NCBI GenBank assembly: GCA_022574185.1
Contig: JACZSM010000008.1
Coordinates: 1 to 60,551, forward strand
Direction of reading: 5' to 3'
DNA length: 60,551 bases
DNA from: Pseudomonadota bacterium
GTDB taxonomy: Bacteria > Pseudomonadota > Gammaproteobacteria > Steroidobacterales > Woeseiaceae
Below the pieces are notes generated by a model that was given only the letters and a program-made list of their open reading frames with translations, was not told the DNA's origin and did not search any database. This document shows, one piece after another, positions 36,079-44,970 of this stretch (position 1 is its first letter; each line of letters starts with the position of its first letter). The translations under genes and the position numbers were made by a program.

Positions 36079-37242
36079 ATGAAACGTATAGCGCACATCG
36101 TTCAGTCTTCGGTGCCGTGTACTGCTGTCCAATTTCGAAAAACGGCGTACGGCAAACAAGACATTCGGAATTTCCTGCGTGACGTACTCGCCATCGCGAA
36201 CGCGTCAATCGATGGTGCGCGTTACATCGTCACAGGTGTCGAATTTGATGACCGCGGCCGCAAGAAGCTTTTTTCTATCAACTCCAAAGACTTTTCAGGG
36301 AAGCCAGCCTATCAAGCTCTTGCCAATGATCATATCGAGCCGCCAATTCGCATTCGCTATCAACCCGTGACTGTTGCTGGCGAGCGTGTGGGTGTGTTCG
36401 AAATAGGCGACTGTCAGGATCGCCCTTACATGATGCGCGTGGATCATTCGGAGAAATTGTGGCGTGGCGATGCATACGTCCGCATTAACGACTCTATCAT
36501 CAAGATGGGTCGCAGTCAGTTGCAGGCGTTATTTGAAAAAAAGTTCAGAGACTCAATATCGGCGGCCAATATCGAAGTCGGGTTTCCGGGCGAGATCATT
36601 CACAAGGACATAAAAATTACGACGTGCAGTTTCGCCACGTTACCGTCGGTTGTTGCCAGTACCAAGCTAACCGAGTTAATCGATGCAAAAGCCCGCATCA
36701 AGATGACAGCAACAAACACGATTATTGCCCGCCTGACGCATGCGCGTCTATTCGGCTCCGACAGCCCATACGAAGAACGATCAACTGAAGAAATCGTTTC
36801 GGAGATGCGACAACTCGAACGGCAATACATTGATCACGACAATCACTTTTTGTTTGAAGAACACCGCAGCGACGTGCAAATCGTCATTTACAACCAGGGA
36901 GACGAACCACTCCACAATGCGTCTATGTCGCTAACCATGCCCGTTCACGATGCCTTACGCATAGCCACCTGTTTACCCAAAATCCCTCGCGACAATAAAT
37001 TCGTCGCACGCACGCCGGGCGAACAATCCGACTACCCGGCTGTCAGCCTGCACGACGATGGCATCAAGATATCGAGCCAACTCGGTGATATACCGCCGGG
37101 CGAACCGGTCGAAGTATTCCGGGTACCACTTAGAGTCTGTATTGGCGACGACCTCAAGGGACGACGGATAGGCATTCAATATTCGTTGTTCGCGCATAAC
37201 CTCAGGTCGCCAGCGAAGGGCAAACTGCGGATACAGCTTTAG
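36079..37242 (+). CDS. AlbA_2 (Schlafen-like) domain protein with novel C-terminal region
   Basis: A 387-residue protein. Residues ~25-155 look like an AlbA_2 domain: DIRNFLRDVLAIANASIDGARYIVTGVEF, then EPPIRIRY, GERVGVFEIG and GDAYVRINDSIIKMGRSQ. The usual EFK-type acidic start of the domain is not obvious, and an in-frame stop at 36067 blocks any extension. Residues ~180-387 are unknown; they contain a charged helix (STEEIVSEMRQLERQYI) and beta-rich sequence. AlbA_2 domains bind or cut nucleic acid and occur in regulators and phage defence. I cannot assign a role. Base composition looks slightly lower in GC than neighbours. Confidence 0.65.
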   Translation: MKRIAHIVQSSVPCTAVQFRKTAYGKQDIRNFLRDVLAIANASIDGARYIVTGVEFDDRGRKKLFSINSKDFSGKPAYQALANDHIEPPIRIRYQPVTVAGERVGVFEIGDCQDRPYMMRVDHSEKLWRGDAYVRINDSIIKMGRSQLQALFEKKFRDSISAANIEVGFPGEIIHKDIKITTCSFATLPSVVASTKLTELIDAKARIKMTATNTIIARLTHARLFGSDSPYEERSTEEIVSEMRQLERQYIDHDNHFLFEEHRSDVQIVIYNQGDEPLHNASMSLTMPVHDALRIATCLPKIPRDNKFVARTPGEQSDYPAVSLHDDGIKISSQLGDIPPGEPVEVFRVPLRVCIGDDLKGRRIGIQYSLFAHNLRSPAKGKLRIQL

Positions 37243-37248
37243 GGAGCC

Positions 37249-37821
37249 TCAGGCTGTTGCCGCGGATGCCTTGGCGCCTTCGATGATTTTCGAGATTTCC
37301 GGGCGCTTAACAAGCAGTTCGTCGGGCGTCAATGCATCGAGTTCGTGTGGAAACACCAGCCATTTGGCAGTCTCGTGAATGAAATAGTCGGGCTCAATAG
37401 CAGTCTCATTGCGGCTTGGTTTGTACCAGGGCACGGCAATGCGCAGATCTTCGGGTGTGTTGCCACGTGCCCTCTTTGACAGCTCCGTAATGACCGCAGC
37501 GATCGTATTTCCCGTATCGAAGACATCGTCGACAATAAGTACCAGATCGTCATGGCAGATTTTTTTGATGATGTAGTTGAGCCCGTGCACCGCGACTGCA
37601 CCGCGCTCATCAACTCCGACATATGACGATGTCCGAATCGCGATGTGATCCGATTCCACGCCGCAATAATTGAGAATCTCCTGCACGGCCATGCCTACCG
37701 GCGTGCCACCACGCCAGATGGCGATGATCATCGTCGGTTTGAAGCCGCTTTCGAGGACCTTGAGTCCAAGCCGAAATGAGTCTTCAAGCAAATCCTGGGC
37801 CGAGAGTACGATTTTATCCAT
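37249..37821 (-). CDS. Purine-type phosphoribosyltransferase (paralogue A)
   Basis: A 190-residue type I phosphoribosyltransferase. The PRPP loop is LVLIVDDVFDTGNT near residue 95, the PPi loop is IAIWRGGTPVG near residue 35, and the C-terminal WLVFPHEL is typical of hypoxanthine/xanthine-guanine enzymes. It should convert a purine base and PRPP to the nucleotide. The second copy at 37900 is divergent and about the same length, with the same block order. It lies at the end of the purine catabolic region, so salvage and breakdown genes meet here. Confidence 0.85.
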   Translation of the reverse strand: MDKIVLSAQDLLEDSFRLGLKVLESGFKPTMIIAIWRGGTPVGMAVQEILNYCGVESDHIAIRTSSYVGVDERGAVAVHGLNYIIKKICHDDLVLIVDDVFDTGNTIAAVITELSKRARGNTPEDLRIAVPWYKPSRNETAIEPDYFIHETAKWLVFPHELDALTPDELLVKRPEISKIIEGAKASAATA

Positions 37822-37851
37822 ATCTCTTGTGTGCGGACTTTGGGCTATCGT

Positions 37852-37857
37852 TATAAT
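37852..37857 (+). promoter_or_regulatory. Candidate -10 box of phosphoribosyltransferase paralogue B
   Basis: A consensus TATAAT lies 42 bases before the ATG at 37900, inside the 78-base gap between the two divergent phosphoribosyltransferase genes. A convincing -35 at normal spacing is not visible; TTGTGT lies 19 bases upstream. Support is therefore partial. Confidence 0.45.
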
Positions 37858-37899
37858 GCGTCGAAGTAGATTCTACCTCACCGCAGGCTCGGAAAAACA

Positions 37900-38493
37900 A
37901 TGAAAAAAAGATTCATTGGCGCCGACGATTTCCTCAGGGATTCCTTCCAGCTCGCGGCCAGTATCTGCGCAGCGGGGTTTCAACCCGATTTTCTCGTCGG
38001 GCTCTGGCGTGGCGGCAGCGCTGTCGGCATCGCAGTTCAGGAGGGACTCGATTATCTGGGTATCAAAACCGACCACATTGCGATCCGCACCTCATACCAA
38101 GGCGCCCCCTCCTATTCCGAGATGGTCGGCAAGGCTGACTCGATCCGAGTGCACGGCCTGCAATACCTGCTCGAGAATCTGTGTTCGCATCATTCAATGT
38201 TGATTGTCGACGATGTCTACAGTACGGGTTCGAGCGTGCGTGCCGTTATCGAACAGCTTGCGAAAAAAACACGACGGAATTTACCGCAGGACATTCGCAT
38301 CGCCACTGTCTGGTATCGGCCCACGGACAAGACCCTGCGCGTCCCGGACTTCTATGTCCATGAAACCGACGATTGGCTTGTCCTTCCCTATGAGTTGACA
38401 GGGTTGTCACTCGACGAACTGCGTGAGCATCGACCTGATCTCAAGGCCATTATTGATCGACTTGAACCGTTGCTGGCGTCTGCAACGCCCTGA
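37900..38493 (+). CDS. Purine-type phosphoribosyltransferase (paralogue B)
   Basis: A 197-residue type I phosphoribosyltransferase. LVGLWRGGSAVGIAVQEGLDYLGI near residue 30 and SMLIVDDVYSTGSS near residue 104 are the PPi and PRPP loops, and DDWLVLPYEL ends the fold. It aligns end to end with the divergent paralogue at 37249-37821 (both have DHIAIRTS, VHGL and YE/HEL blocks). The binding-loop changes (FDTGNT to YSTGSS) suggest a different base preference. It converges on guaD, 23 bases away. Confidence 0.85.
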   Translation: MKKRFIGADDFLRDSFQLAASICAAGFQPDFLVGLWRGGSAVGIAVQEGLDYLGIKTDHIAIRTSYQGAPSYSEMVGKADSIRVHGLQYLLENLCSHHSMLIVDDVYSTGSSVRAVIEQLAKKTRRNLPQDIRIATVWYRPTDKTLRVPDFYVHETDDWLVLPYELTGLSLDELREHRPDLKAIIDRLEPLLASATP

Positions 38494-38516
38494 GTGGTGA
38501 AATATCCAGGCCAAGA

Positions 38517-39812
38517 TCAGCGGTCGCTGGCGAGCCGTCCCTGCAAATACGTCGCTCCGATGTTGCGATCGTCTCCCAGAAATATCAGCGAAAACAGCAA
38601 CTCGTCAATTGATGTCGTTGCCTGCGCCCGCCGCGCAGAAATGTTCGAACCTGCTGCATCGAGTACGACAAAGTCTGCTTCTTTGCCGGCCTCGAGGTTA
38701 CCGATACGATCGTCGAGACGCAGCGCTCGCGCTGCGCCCAGCGTGGCCAGGTAAAGCGCACGAGTCGCGGGCAGAGTCTGCCCTTGTAGTTGCAATACCT
38801 TATACGCTTCGCTCATCGTCCTCAGCAGCGAAAGGCTGGTGCCGCCACCCACATCGGTCGCAAGACCAACGGCTATGCCGGCTGAGGACATCGATCGCAG
38901 ATCAAACAGCCCGCTGCCCAGGAACAGGTTGGACGTCGGACAAAATGCTGCAGCAGCGCCCTTCTCAGCCATTAAATCCCGATCTGTCGCGTCGAGATGC
39001 AGACAATGGGCAAACATCGAGCGTTCGCGCAACAGGCCGAAACGGTCATAGACATCCAAGTAACTGCGACTCTCCGGAAACAGTCTCCCAATTTCCCGAA
39101 TTTCGTCGGTATTTTCGGCGAGGTGGGTGTGCACCCATGTGTCGGGGTATTCGGCTGCGAGCCGACCCACCGTCTCGAGCTGCTCGTCACTCGAGGTTAG
39201 TGCAAAACGTGGCGTAATGGCGTATCCGAGTCGACCCTGACCGTGCCATCGCTCAATCAATTCCTTGCTATCGTTATATGCCGACTCAGCATCATCACGA
39301 AGATTGTCAGGGCACAGTCGATCCATCAGTACTTTGCCAGCGATCAGGCGCATGTTGCGTTCGGCTGCAGCTTCAAAAATGGCATCGACCGACTGTGGGA
39401 AGACGGTGGTAAACACCATTGCCGTCGTCGTCCCATTGCGCAATAGTTCGTCGAGAAACACTCCCGCCACGGACGCACAATGATCCTTGTCCGCAAATCG
39501 CGCCTCTTCCGCATACGCGTAACGAATGAGCCAGTCCAGCAACTGTCCACCGTAGGACGCGATGATGTCGAGCTGAGAATAATGGACGTGGCAGTCGATC
39601 AAACCAGGAATAATCAGTTTGCCGCTGTAATCCTCGACCGACGTATCGTCGCGCAGCTCCGGCAACAGCTGCTCCGCGGGGCCCAGTTTCGTTACCACGC
39701 CATTTTCGACAACGAGCAGTCCATCGTCGAGGTAGGCACTTGCTGAGTCCCGGCCCTCCTCGCCCGGGTCTTCGAGACAATGATAAATCGATGCACGAAA
39801 AGCCTGTTGCAT
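38517..39812 (-). CDS. guaD: Guanine deaminase
   Basis: A 431-residue amidohydrolase. Metal and substrate motifs are PGLIDCHVHYSQLD near residue 70, HTHLAEN near residue 207, FAHCLHLD near residue 240 and LATDVGGGTSLSLLR near residue 295, all normal for guanine deaminase. It makes xanthine and ammonia from guanine and so feeds xanthine dehydrogenase in the same operon. It is the last gene of the ten-gene minus-strand purine operon, three bases after allA. Confidence 0.93.
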   Translation of the reverse strand: MQQAFRASIYHCLEDPGEEGRDSASAYLDDGLLVVENGVVTKLGPAEQLLPELRDDTSVEDYSGKLIIPGLIDCHVHYSQLDIIASYGGQLLDWLIRYAYAEEARFADKDHCASVAGVFLDELLRNGTTTAMVFTTVFPQSVDAIFEAAAERNMRLIAGKVLMDRLCPDNLRDDAESAYNDSKELIERWHGQGRLGYAITPRFALTSSDEQLETVGRLAAEYPDTWVHTHLAENTDEIREIGRLFPESRSYLDVYDRFGLLRERSMFAHCLHLDATDRDLMAEKGAAAAFCPTSNLFLGSGLFDLRSMSSAGIAVGLATDVGGGTSLSLLRTMSEAYKVLQLQGQTLPATRALYLATLGAARALRLDDRIGNLEAGKEADFVVLDAAGSNISARRAQATTSIDELLFSLIFLGDDRNIGATYLQGRLASDR

Positions 39813-39815
39813 GGA

Positions 39816-40316
39816 TTAAATCTCGGCCACGGTGACAGCCTCTTCGAGGCTGTGTTCGTCACAGTCAGGCGTATCCCCTGCCCTGTCGATGACGAGAAAC
39901 TCCTGGCCTGCCTCGAAGGCGATCAAGGGCATATGCCAGGTGCCGCGATGGTAGTTGACGCCCTGCCGCCCGTTGGTCACGAATGCGCGAAGATCCGCCA
40001 CCTCGACGCTCTCTTCGGCCGGTGCCACAACAACGATGAAACGGCACGGCTTCAACGGCATGAATGCCTGGCTGCCCAGCGCATGTCGTTCAACCATGTC
40101 AAATCGATGCGGCAGTGGTGTCGCAATGCGACAGCGCACGATGCTGATGGCGACACGGCCAGTGCCATCTGTCTCAACCGTCCCAAGATCGTCAAAGCGG
40201 TCGAATCGCGCAGCATTCATTGCCGTCGCGCGCTCGACCAGCGTCTCGATTACATCGCCGTATGGCGCAAATCGTTCACTTGTCAGCGACTGTGGCTGCA
40301 GCGTAATCAAGATCAT
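39816..40316 (-). CDS. allA: Ureidoglycolate lyase
   Basis: A 166-residue AllA-family cupin. The recognisable parts are LTSERFAPYGDVIE at the start, FDMVERHALGSQAFMPL near residue 75, and VTNGRQGVNYHRGTWHMPL near residue 113. It splits ureidoglycolate into glyoxylate and urea. It begins directly after the allantoicase stop. No glyoxylate carboligase follows in the window, so glyoxylate must be used elsewhere. Confidence 0.93.
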   Translation of the reverse strand: MILITLQPQSLTSERFAPYGDVIETLVERATAMNAARFDRFDDLGTVETDGTGRVAISIVRCRIATPLPHRFDMVERHALGSQAFMPLKPCRFIVVVAPAEESVEVADLRAFVTNGRQGVNYHRGTWHMPLIAFEAGQEFLVIDRAGDTPDCDEHSLEEAVTVAEI

Positions 40317-41309
40317 TTACTCCTCGCGAAAAGGCCGGCCATAAAGTCGCAGGCGGCTAACTCCACCGTCGGGATAAATTGCCATGCGCACATGGCTGAC
40401 CGCACCAATGTCTTCAAGCTCGGATTTGAATTCGTGCTGTCTGTCCATTTCGAGCTTTGTATCAGGCAGTAGAGATTGCCACTGCTTACTGTCGACGCTC
40501 ACGTCAGCATCGAACAATGCGGCTTGCAGAGACACGCGGTCCGGGTAATTGCCTTTGAAGTGTGCCGTATCGATCTCGACACTCTCGATTACCCCGACAT
40601 GACCCAATGCAAGAATGACCCAGTCATTACCCGGCCCCCGACGGCGAGCCGTTTCCCAACCATCACCCATGTTGACGCCCCGCCCGGCAACGTTGAGATT
40701 ATGCATGCTGCCGTAATGCTCGTTGCTGCAGGCAATTGCGCGACCGCCGTTTTCGAGCGCGACGAGATCGATCACGTCGTCGGGTGATGCCAGGACGGGC
40801 TTCACCTCGCCGTATATGCGTAGTCGTGCCAGGCCGCCATCGGGGAAAATATTGAGGCGCAGGTGAGTCCAGACCGACTCACTGTCGATAACCAGAAAAT
40901 GATGATTATCGCCTTGCAGTCCGGTTTTCGGCAATAGCTCTGTCCACTGGCCGGCCGGCACGTCAGCGTCGCTGACGCAGGCATCGAGTGAGGCCTCGGG
41001 CGGAAAGTTGCCCGTAAAGTAACTTGTGTCCATATCGACGCCATGTACAACACCGGGTACACCCAGGCGGATAATGCAGTGGTCGTTTCCGGGTGTGCGC
41101 TTGCGCCGACTTTCCCAGCCATCCATCCATTTGCCATGATCGTCGTACTTATCGTCGATGAATACCGCTGCCCTGGCGTCGATAAGTCGTTCTTTTGCGG
41201 CGAAGAATTCGTCCGTCGCATAGGTCACACGCGACCCCAGCCGCGGCTGTTCGAGCTGAATCCATTCGTGAAAAGGGTGTTGCTCTTCTGACACTGGTTT
41301 TTCCGTCAC
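40317..41309 (-). CDS. alc: Allantoicase
   Basis: A 330-residue protein with the two repeated allantoicase domains. Each repeat has the GWE-R-R-PGND block: GWESRRKRTPGNDHCIIRLG near residue 64 and GWETARRRGPGNDWVILALG near residue 218. The linking AVFIDDKYDDHGKWMDG and ending ISRLRLYG-type VSRLRLYG are typical. It hydrolyses allantoate to ureidoglycolate and urea. The GTG start overlaps the uraD stop (GTGA). Confidence 0.94.
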   Translation of the reverse strand: MTEKPVSEEQHPFHEWIQLEQPRLGSRVTYATDEFFAAKERLIDARAAVFIDDKYDDHGKWMDGWESRRKRTPGNDHCIIRLGVPGVVHGVDMDTSYFTGNFPPEASLDACVSDADVPAGQWTELLPKTGLQGDNHHFLVIDSESVWTHLRLNIFPDGGLARLRIYGEVKPVLASPDDVIDLVALENGGRAIACSNEHYGSMHNLNVAGRGVNMGDGWETARRRGPGNDWVILALGHVGVIESVEIDTAHFKGNYPDRVSLQAALFDADVSVDSKQWQSLLPDTKLEMDRQHEFKSELEDIGAVSHVRMAIYPDGGVSRLRLYGRPFREE

Positions 41310-41824
41310 GGTGAATTTAATGGAGCACTTGCATCCATCGCGCGCAGGCGCAATCGTGCAATCTTGTGAATCTCGCTTAACGCCATTTCAAATTCTGCCG
41401 CCTGGTCGTTGCCAAGCCTGTGCTCGAATGCCGCAAGTATCTCGGCTCGGCTGCTATCACGAACCGCCATCACAAACGGAAAACCGAATTTCTCACGGTA
41501 TGCGTTATTCAAGCTGTGAAATTTCTCATATTCATCGGCAGAGCAATAATCAAGTCCTGCGCTAGACTGCTCGTCGCTCGAATCCTTGGTCAAGGTGTCC
41601 GAAATTTTGGTTCTTCCCGCCAGTTCCGGATGCGCTCGTATCAGTGCCAGCCGCCGCTCATCCGACGCGTTGTCGACGCAGTCGGCCATGATGTCAGCAA
41701 TACGGTCGATATCGTCAAGACCAACTAACTGCGACGCCGTTATTTCGGCAACCCAGGGAGAATGTTCGTAGATGCCGCCATAGCGCGATACGATTGCCGA
41801 TGCTGTTTGTCGTGCTGCTGACAT
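41306..41824 (-). CDS. uraD: OHCU decarboxylase
   Basis: About 172 residues, the normal size for 2-oxo-4-hydroxy-4-carboxy-5-ureidoimidazoline decarboxylase. YEHSPWVAE near residue 17, LIRAHPELAGR near residue 62 and FHSLNNAYREKFGFPFVMAVRD near residue 95 mark the family. It finishes conversion of 5-hydroxyisourate to S-allantoin. I chose the ATG at 41824, which shares a base with the puuE stop (TGATG); a longer frame would overlap puuE by 64 bases. Confidence 0.94.
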   Translation of the reverse strand: MSAARQTASAIVSRYGGIYEHSPWVAEITASQLVGLDDIDRIADIMADCVDNASDERRLALIRAHPELAGRTKISDTLTKDSSDEQSSAGLDYCSADEYEKFHSLNNAYREKFGFPFVMAVRDSSRAEILAAFEHRLGNDQAAEFEMALSEIHKIARLRLRAMDASAPLNSP

Positions 41825-42729
41825 CAGGACTCCGCGGGATGCTGCGCACGCCAGTGATCGGCGATATCGATTCGTCGAGCGACCCATACGTTATCGTGCG
41901 CAACAACATAGTCGAGAAACCTGGCAACGGCGGCGGCGCGACCGGGTCTCCCGGCCAATCGGCAGTGCAGGCCGACTGACATCATTCGGGAGCCCTCGGC
42001 GTACAGGACATCAAAGGTGTCTTTCAGATATTCAAAGAACTGTCCGCCGGAATTGAAACCCTGCGCCGTGGCGAAGCGCATATCATTGGCATCGAGCGTG
42101 TATGGCACCATGAGTTGCGGTGTCTCGAACGAGCGGTCCCAATACGGCAGATCATCGGAATAACAGTCCGCGTTGTAGCTAAAGCCACCCTCTTCAGCAA
42201 CGAGGCCGTGACTTCGTGGGCTGCAGCGCCCCAGGTACCAGCCATGCGGCCTTGTGCCAGTCACGCGCGTATGAATGTCGATTGCCTTGTGCAGATGCGC
42301 GCGTTCGGTATCTTCGTCAACAAATTGATAATCGATCCAGCGATAGCCGTGGCTTGCAATCTCCCAATCGGCTGCTTGCATCGCCTTTACGACATCGGGA
42401 TTTCGTTCCAGCGCCATCGCAACACCGAATACGGTTACAGGGAGCACGCGCTCGCTGAACAGTCGATGCAAACGCCAGAATCCCGCGCGTGAACCATACT
42501 CATACAGCGACTCCATGCTCATGTGCCGTTGATTGTCGATGGGCACCGCACCGATGATCTCCGAGAGGAACGCCTCCGAAGCTGAATCGCCGTGCAGGAC
42601 ACAATTCTCTGCACCTTCTTCATAATTGATCACGAACTGCACGGCAATACGTGCTTCGCCGGGCCAATTCGCCTCTGGCGGATGTGCGCCGTAGCCGCGC
42701 AGATCTCTTGGGTAAATGTCGTCGGACAT
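41824..42729 (-). CDS. puuE: Allantoinase, polysaccharide-deacetylase type (PuuE)
   Basis: A 301-residue protein of the polysaccharide deacetylase superfamily. It has the PuuE signs YPRDLRGYGAHPPEANWPGEARIAVQ at the start, NYEEGAE, ASHGYRWIDY near residue 133 and GWYLGRCSPRSHGLVAEEG near residue 178. This is the metal-independent allantoinase of Pseudomonas, unrelated to the amidohydrolase AllB. It turns allantoin into allantoate. Start and stop are both shared with neighbours (TGATG on each side). Confidence 0.94.
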   Translation of the reverse strand: MSDDIYPRDLRGYGAHPPEANWPGEARIAVQFVINYEEGAENCVLHGDSASEAFLSEIIGAVPIDNQRHMSMESLYEYGSRAGFWRLHRLFSERVLPVTVFGVAMALERNPDVVKAMQAADWEIASHGYRWIDYQFVDEDTERAHLHKAIDIHTRVTGTRPHGWYLGRCSPRSHGLVAEEGGFSYNADCYSDDLPYWDRSFETPQLMVPYTLDANDMRFATAQGFNSGGQFFEYLKDTFDVLYAEGSRMMSVGLHCRLAGRPGRAAAVARFLDYVVAHDNVWVARRIDIADHWRAQHPAES

Positions 42730-43916
42730 CAGTTGCTCACGCTGGCCTGATACCAGCGGTCGAGCAACTCTCGTTCCTGCTCGCTGATACCAGTCAGGTT
42801 GCCAATCGGCATGACTCGGGTCACAACTGTTTGCTGGTGGATGCGTTGGATCTCGGCGACGATCTGCGCATCGGTATCCAGCACAACGCCCGCAGGTGCC
42901 GCGGGAAATGCCGAATGCGTTGGTGCGCTCGAATGGCAGGTCGTACAGCGATCGTGAACGATTGTCCGGACATCGTCAAAGTCAACAGCTTCACCAGATG
43001 CCGCGCTCGTCCTTGGTGTTATGAATGCCGCAACGCCAGCAAGTAAAACGAAAGCGATGATAATCGGTATGGGCGATGCCTCGCCTTTATGGCGCGCAAC
43101 AAAGTAAACACGAATCAATGCACCAGCGAGTGCGATCGCGATCAGGATTGCCCAATTGTATTCATGGCTGTAGGTCATCGCGTAATGGTTGCTCGTCATG
43201 ACGAACAGGACCGGCAACGTAAAGTAGGTATTGTGCACCGACCGCTGTTTTGCGCTAATGCCCAGCTTGGGATCGGGTGCTTCGCCCCGCTCAGCCGCAC
43301 TGATCATTTTTCGTTGGCCGGGAATGATCACAAAAAATACGTTCGCGACCATGATCGTGCCGAGTACGACGCCAAAATGGATGTACGCACCCCGACCGCT
43401 GAATAACTGGCACAGACCCCATGCAAGCAGAGACACAAGCACGAATAAAACACCGCCAAACACTTTTTCATTAGCGCCGAGAGGCGACTTGCACAGCAGA
43501 TCATAGACAAGCCAGCCACCGACAATAAACGCCGCAGCAATTAAAATCGCAGTCTGCGGCGACAGCTGTGCAATCACAGGGTCGATCAGGTAGACCTCGG
43601 CACCATACCAATAGATGAGAACCAGCAGGAACATGCCTGACATCCACGTCCAGTAGGCCTCCCACTTGAACCAGTGCAGAGTCTCAGGAATGACACGCGG
43701 TGCAGCGTGGTATTTTTGTGCGTGGTAAAAGCCGCCGCCGTGCACAGACCAGACTTCGCCGCTGACACCTTTCTCGTCGTCGGCCGGCAGTTGCGGTGCC
43801 TCGAGATGATTGTCCAGCCAAATGAAATAAAAGGATGAACCAATCCATGCAATGCCGGTGATGAAATGCAGCCAGCGCGCAAGCAAATTGAGCCAGTCGA
43901 AAATGTAGGCTTCCAT
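42729..43916 (-). CDS. puuD: Membrane urate hydroxylase with cytochrome c domain (PuuD)
   Basis: About 395 residues. Eight or so helices start with MEAYIFDWLNLLARWLHFITGIAWIGSSFYFIW, the DUF989 part of PuuD. A C-terminal cytochrome c domain carries CTTCHSS near residue 325 and a methionine ligand in RVMPIGN. PuuD oxidises urate to 5-hydroxyisourate with electrons going to the respiratory chain, so no H2O2 is formed, unlike soluble uricase. The ATG at 43916 sits one base after the xdhC stop (TAAcATG). Confidence 0.94.
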   Translation of the reverse strand: MEAYIFDWLNLLARWLHFITGIAWIGSSFYFIWLDNHLEAPQLPADDEKGVSGEVWSVHGGGFYHAQKYHAAPRVIPETLHWFKWEAYWTWMSGMFLLVLIYWYGAEVYLIDPVIAQLSPQTAILIAAAFIVGGWLVYDLLCKSPLGANEKVFGGVLFVLVSLLAWGLCQLFSGRGAYIHFGVVLGTIMVANVFFVIIPGQRKMISAAERGEAPDPKLGISAKQRSVHNTYFTLPVLFVMTSNHYAMTYSHEYNWAILIAIALAGALIRVYFVARHKGEASPIPIIIAFVLLAGVAAFITPRTSAASGEAVDFDDVRTIVHDRCTTCHSSAPTHSAFPAAPAGVVLDTDAQIVAEIQRIHQQTVVTRVMPIGNLTGISEQERELLDRWYQASVSN

Positions 43917-43917
43917 G

Positions 43918-44970
43918 TTATTTATTTTTGTGGAGTGGATGGACGTTGTCAGGGTACAGCGTACTGACTCCCCGCACCGCACGATTGTATGCTTGCAGAA
44001 TTTCCGCTGCTGCTGCCACAGCGATCTCGGCTGGTTTCTTGCCACTTATGCCATCGACACCGATCGGGCAAATAAGCTGGTCAATGATCTCCTGTCGCAT
44101 TCCCTGAGATCGATAACGTTTTTCGAAGCGTCGCCGTTTTGATTTCGAGCCAATCAAACCACAATACGCGGCATCACCGCGCCGCAGAACCCGATCGCAA
44201 ATTTCGAAGTCGAGCGCATGGCTGTGGGTCATGACAAGATAAAAACTGTTTGACGGCATCGCTGCGACTTCAAGTGATGGATCAGCACTCTCGATCGTCC
44301 GCACATTCGACGCGGTACCGCGGAAAATGTTTCGACGGCTGTCGATCCAGCGAATATTGCTGTCGAGCGCGGACATGCACCGCACGACTGCGGACCCAAC
44401 ATGGCCAGCACCGAACACCGCAATATTCAGATCGCTGCCGACGACGGGTTCAAGAAACCAGTCGTCATCGCGTTGCGCCGACTGGCCGCTTGCAAGACTG
44501 TCACGCGCCCGTCTGACAATGACACTTACCGTGTCGCCATCCACCAGACCGAAAGTGCCTGCAGCCGTGATGATAAATTTGTCGGCGGTATCACTCAGGT
44601 CTGTGCAGATAACGGCGGGCTCGCGTTGTCCGTGCAGCGCCCTGAGATCGCGCAGCCAGCTCGGCAAGCCACTGGCCATCGGTTCGAACAGTACGTCCAC
44701 AACGCCGCCACAGCATTGGCCCATCGACGTGCCTAGCGGAAATGTTCGCATGATCCGGCTTGCGTCATCGCCGAGCATGTCACATGCAATGTTTGTGCAT
44801 TGGTATTCGAGCTGGCCGCCGCCGATTGTGCCAAGAGTGTCCGCTGCCGTCACAATCATCTTGGCGCCGACTTCACGCGGCGCAGACCCCCGAATGCCGG
44901 CGACCGTTACCACAACGACGCGTTCGCCCGCAGCCGTCAATTCGGCAAGCTCGTCGATCCACTCGTTCAT
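43918..44970 (-). CDS. xdhC: XdhC maturation protein for xanthine dehydrogenase
   Basis: A 350-residue XdhC protein. The N-terminal domain has GSAPREVGAKMIVT near residue 28 and GTIGGGQLEYQ near residue 48. The C-terminal Rossmann part has AVFGAGHVGSAVVRCM near residue 190 and CGLIGSKSKRRRFEKR near residue 270. XdhC binds molybdenum cofactor, helps its sulfuration and inserts it into XdhB. The ATG overlaps the xdhB stop (ATGA). Confidence 0.94.
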   Translation of the reverse strand: MNEWIDELAELTAAGERVVVVTVAGIRGSAPREVGAKMIVTAADTLGTIGGGQLEYQCTNIACDMLGDDASRIMRTFPLGTSMGQCCGGVVDVLFEPMASGLPSWLRDLRALHGQREPAVICTDLSDTADKFIITAAGTFGLVDGDTVSVIVRRARDSLASGQSAQRDDDWFLEPVVGSDLNIAVFGAGHVGSAVVRCMSALDSNIRWIDSRRNIFRGTASNVRTIESADPSLEVAAMPSNSFYLVMTHSHALDFEICDRVLRRGDAAYCGLIGSKSKRRRFEKRYRSQGMRQEIIDQLICPIGVDGISGKKPAEIAVAAAAEILQAYNRAVRGVSTLYPDNVHPLHKNK

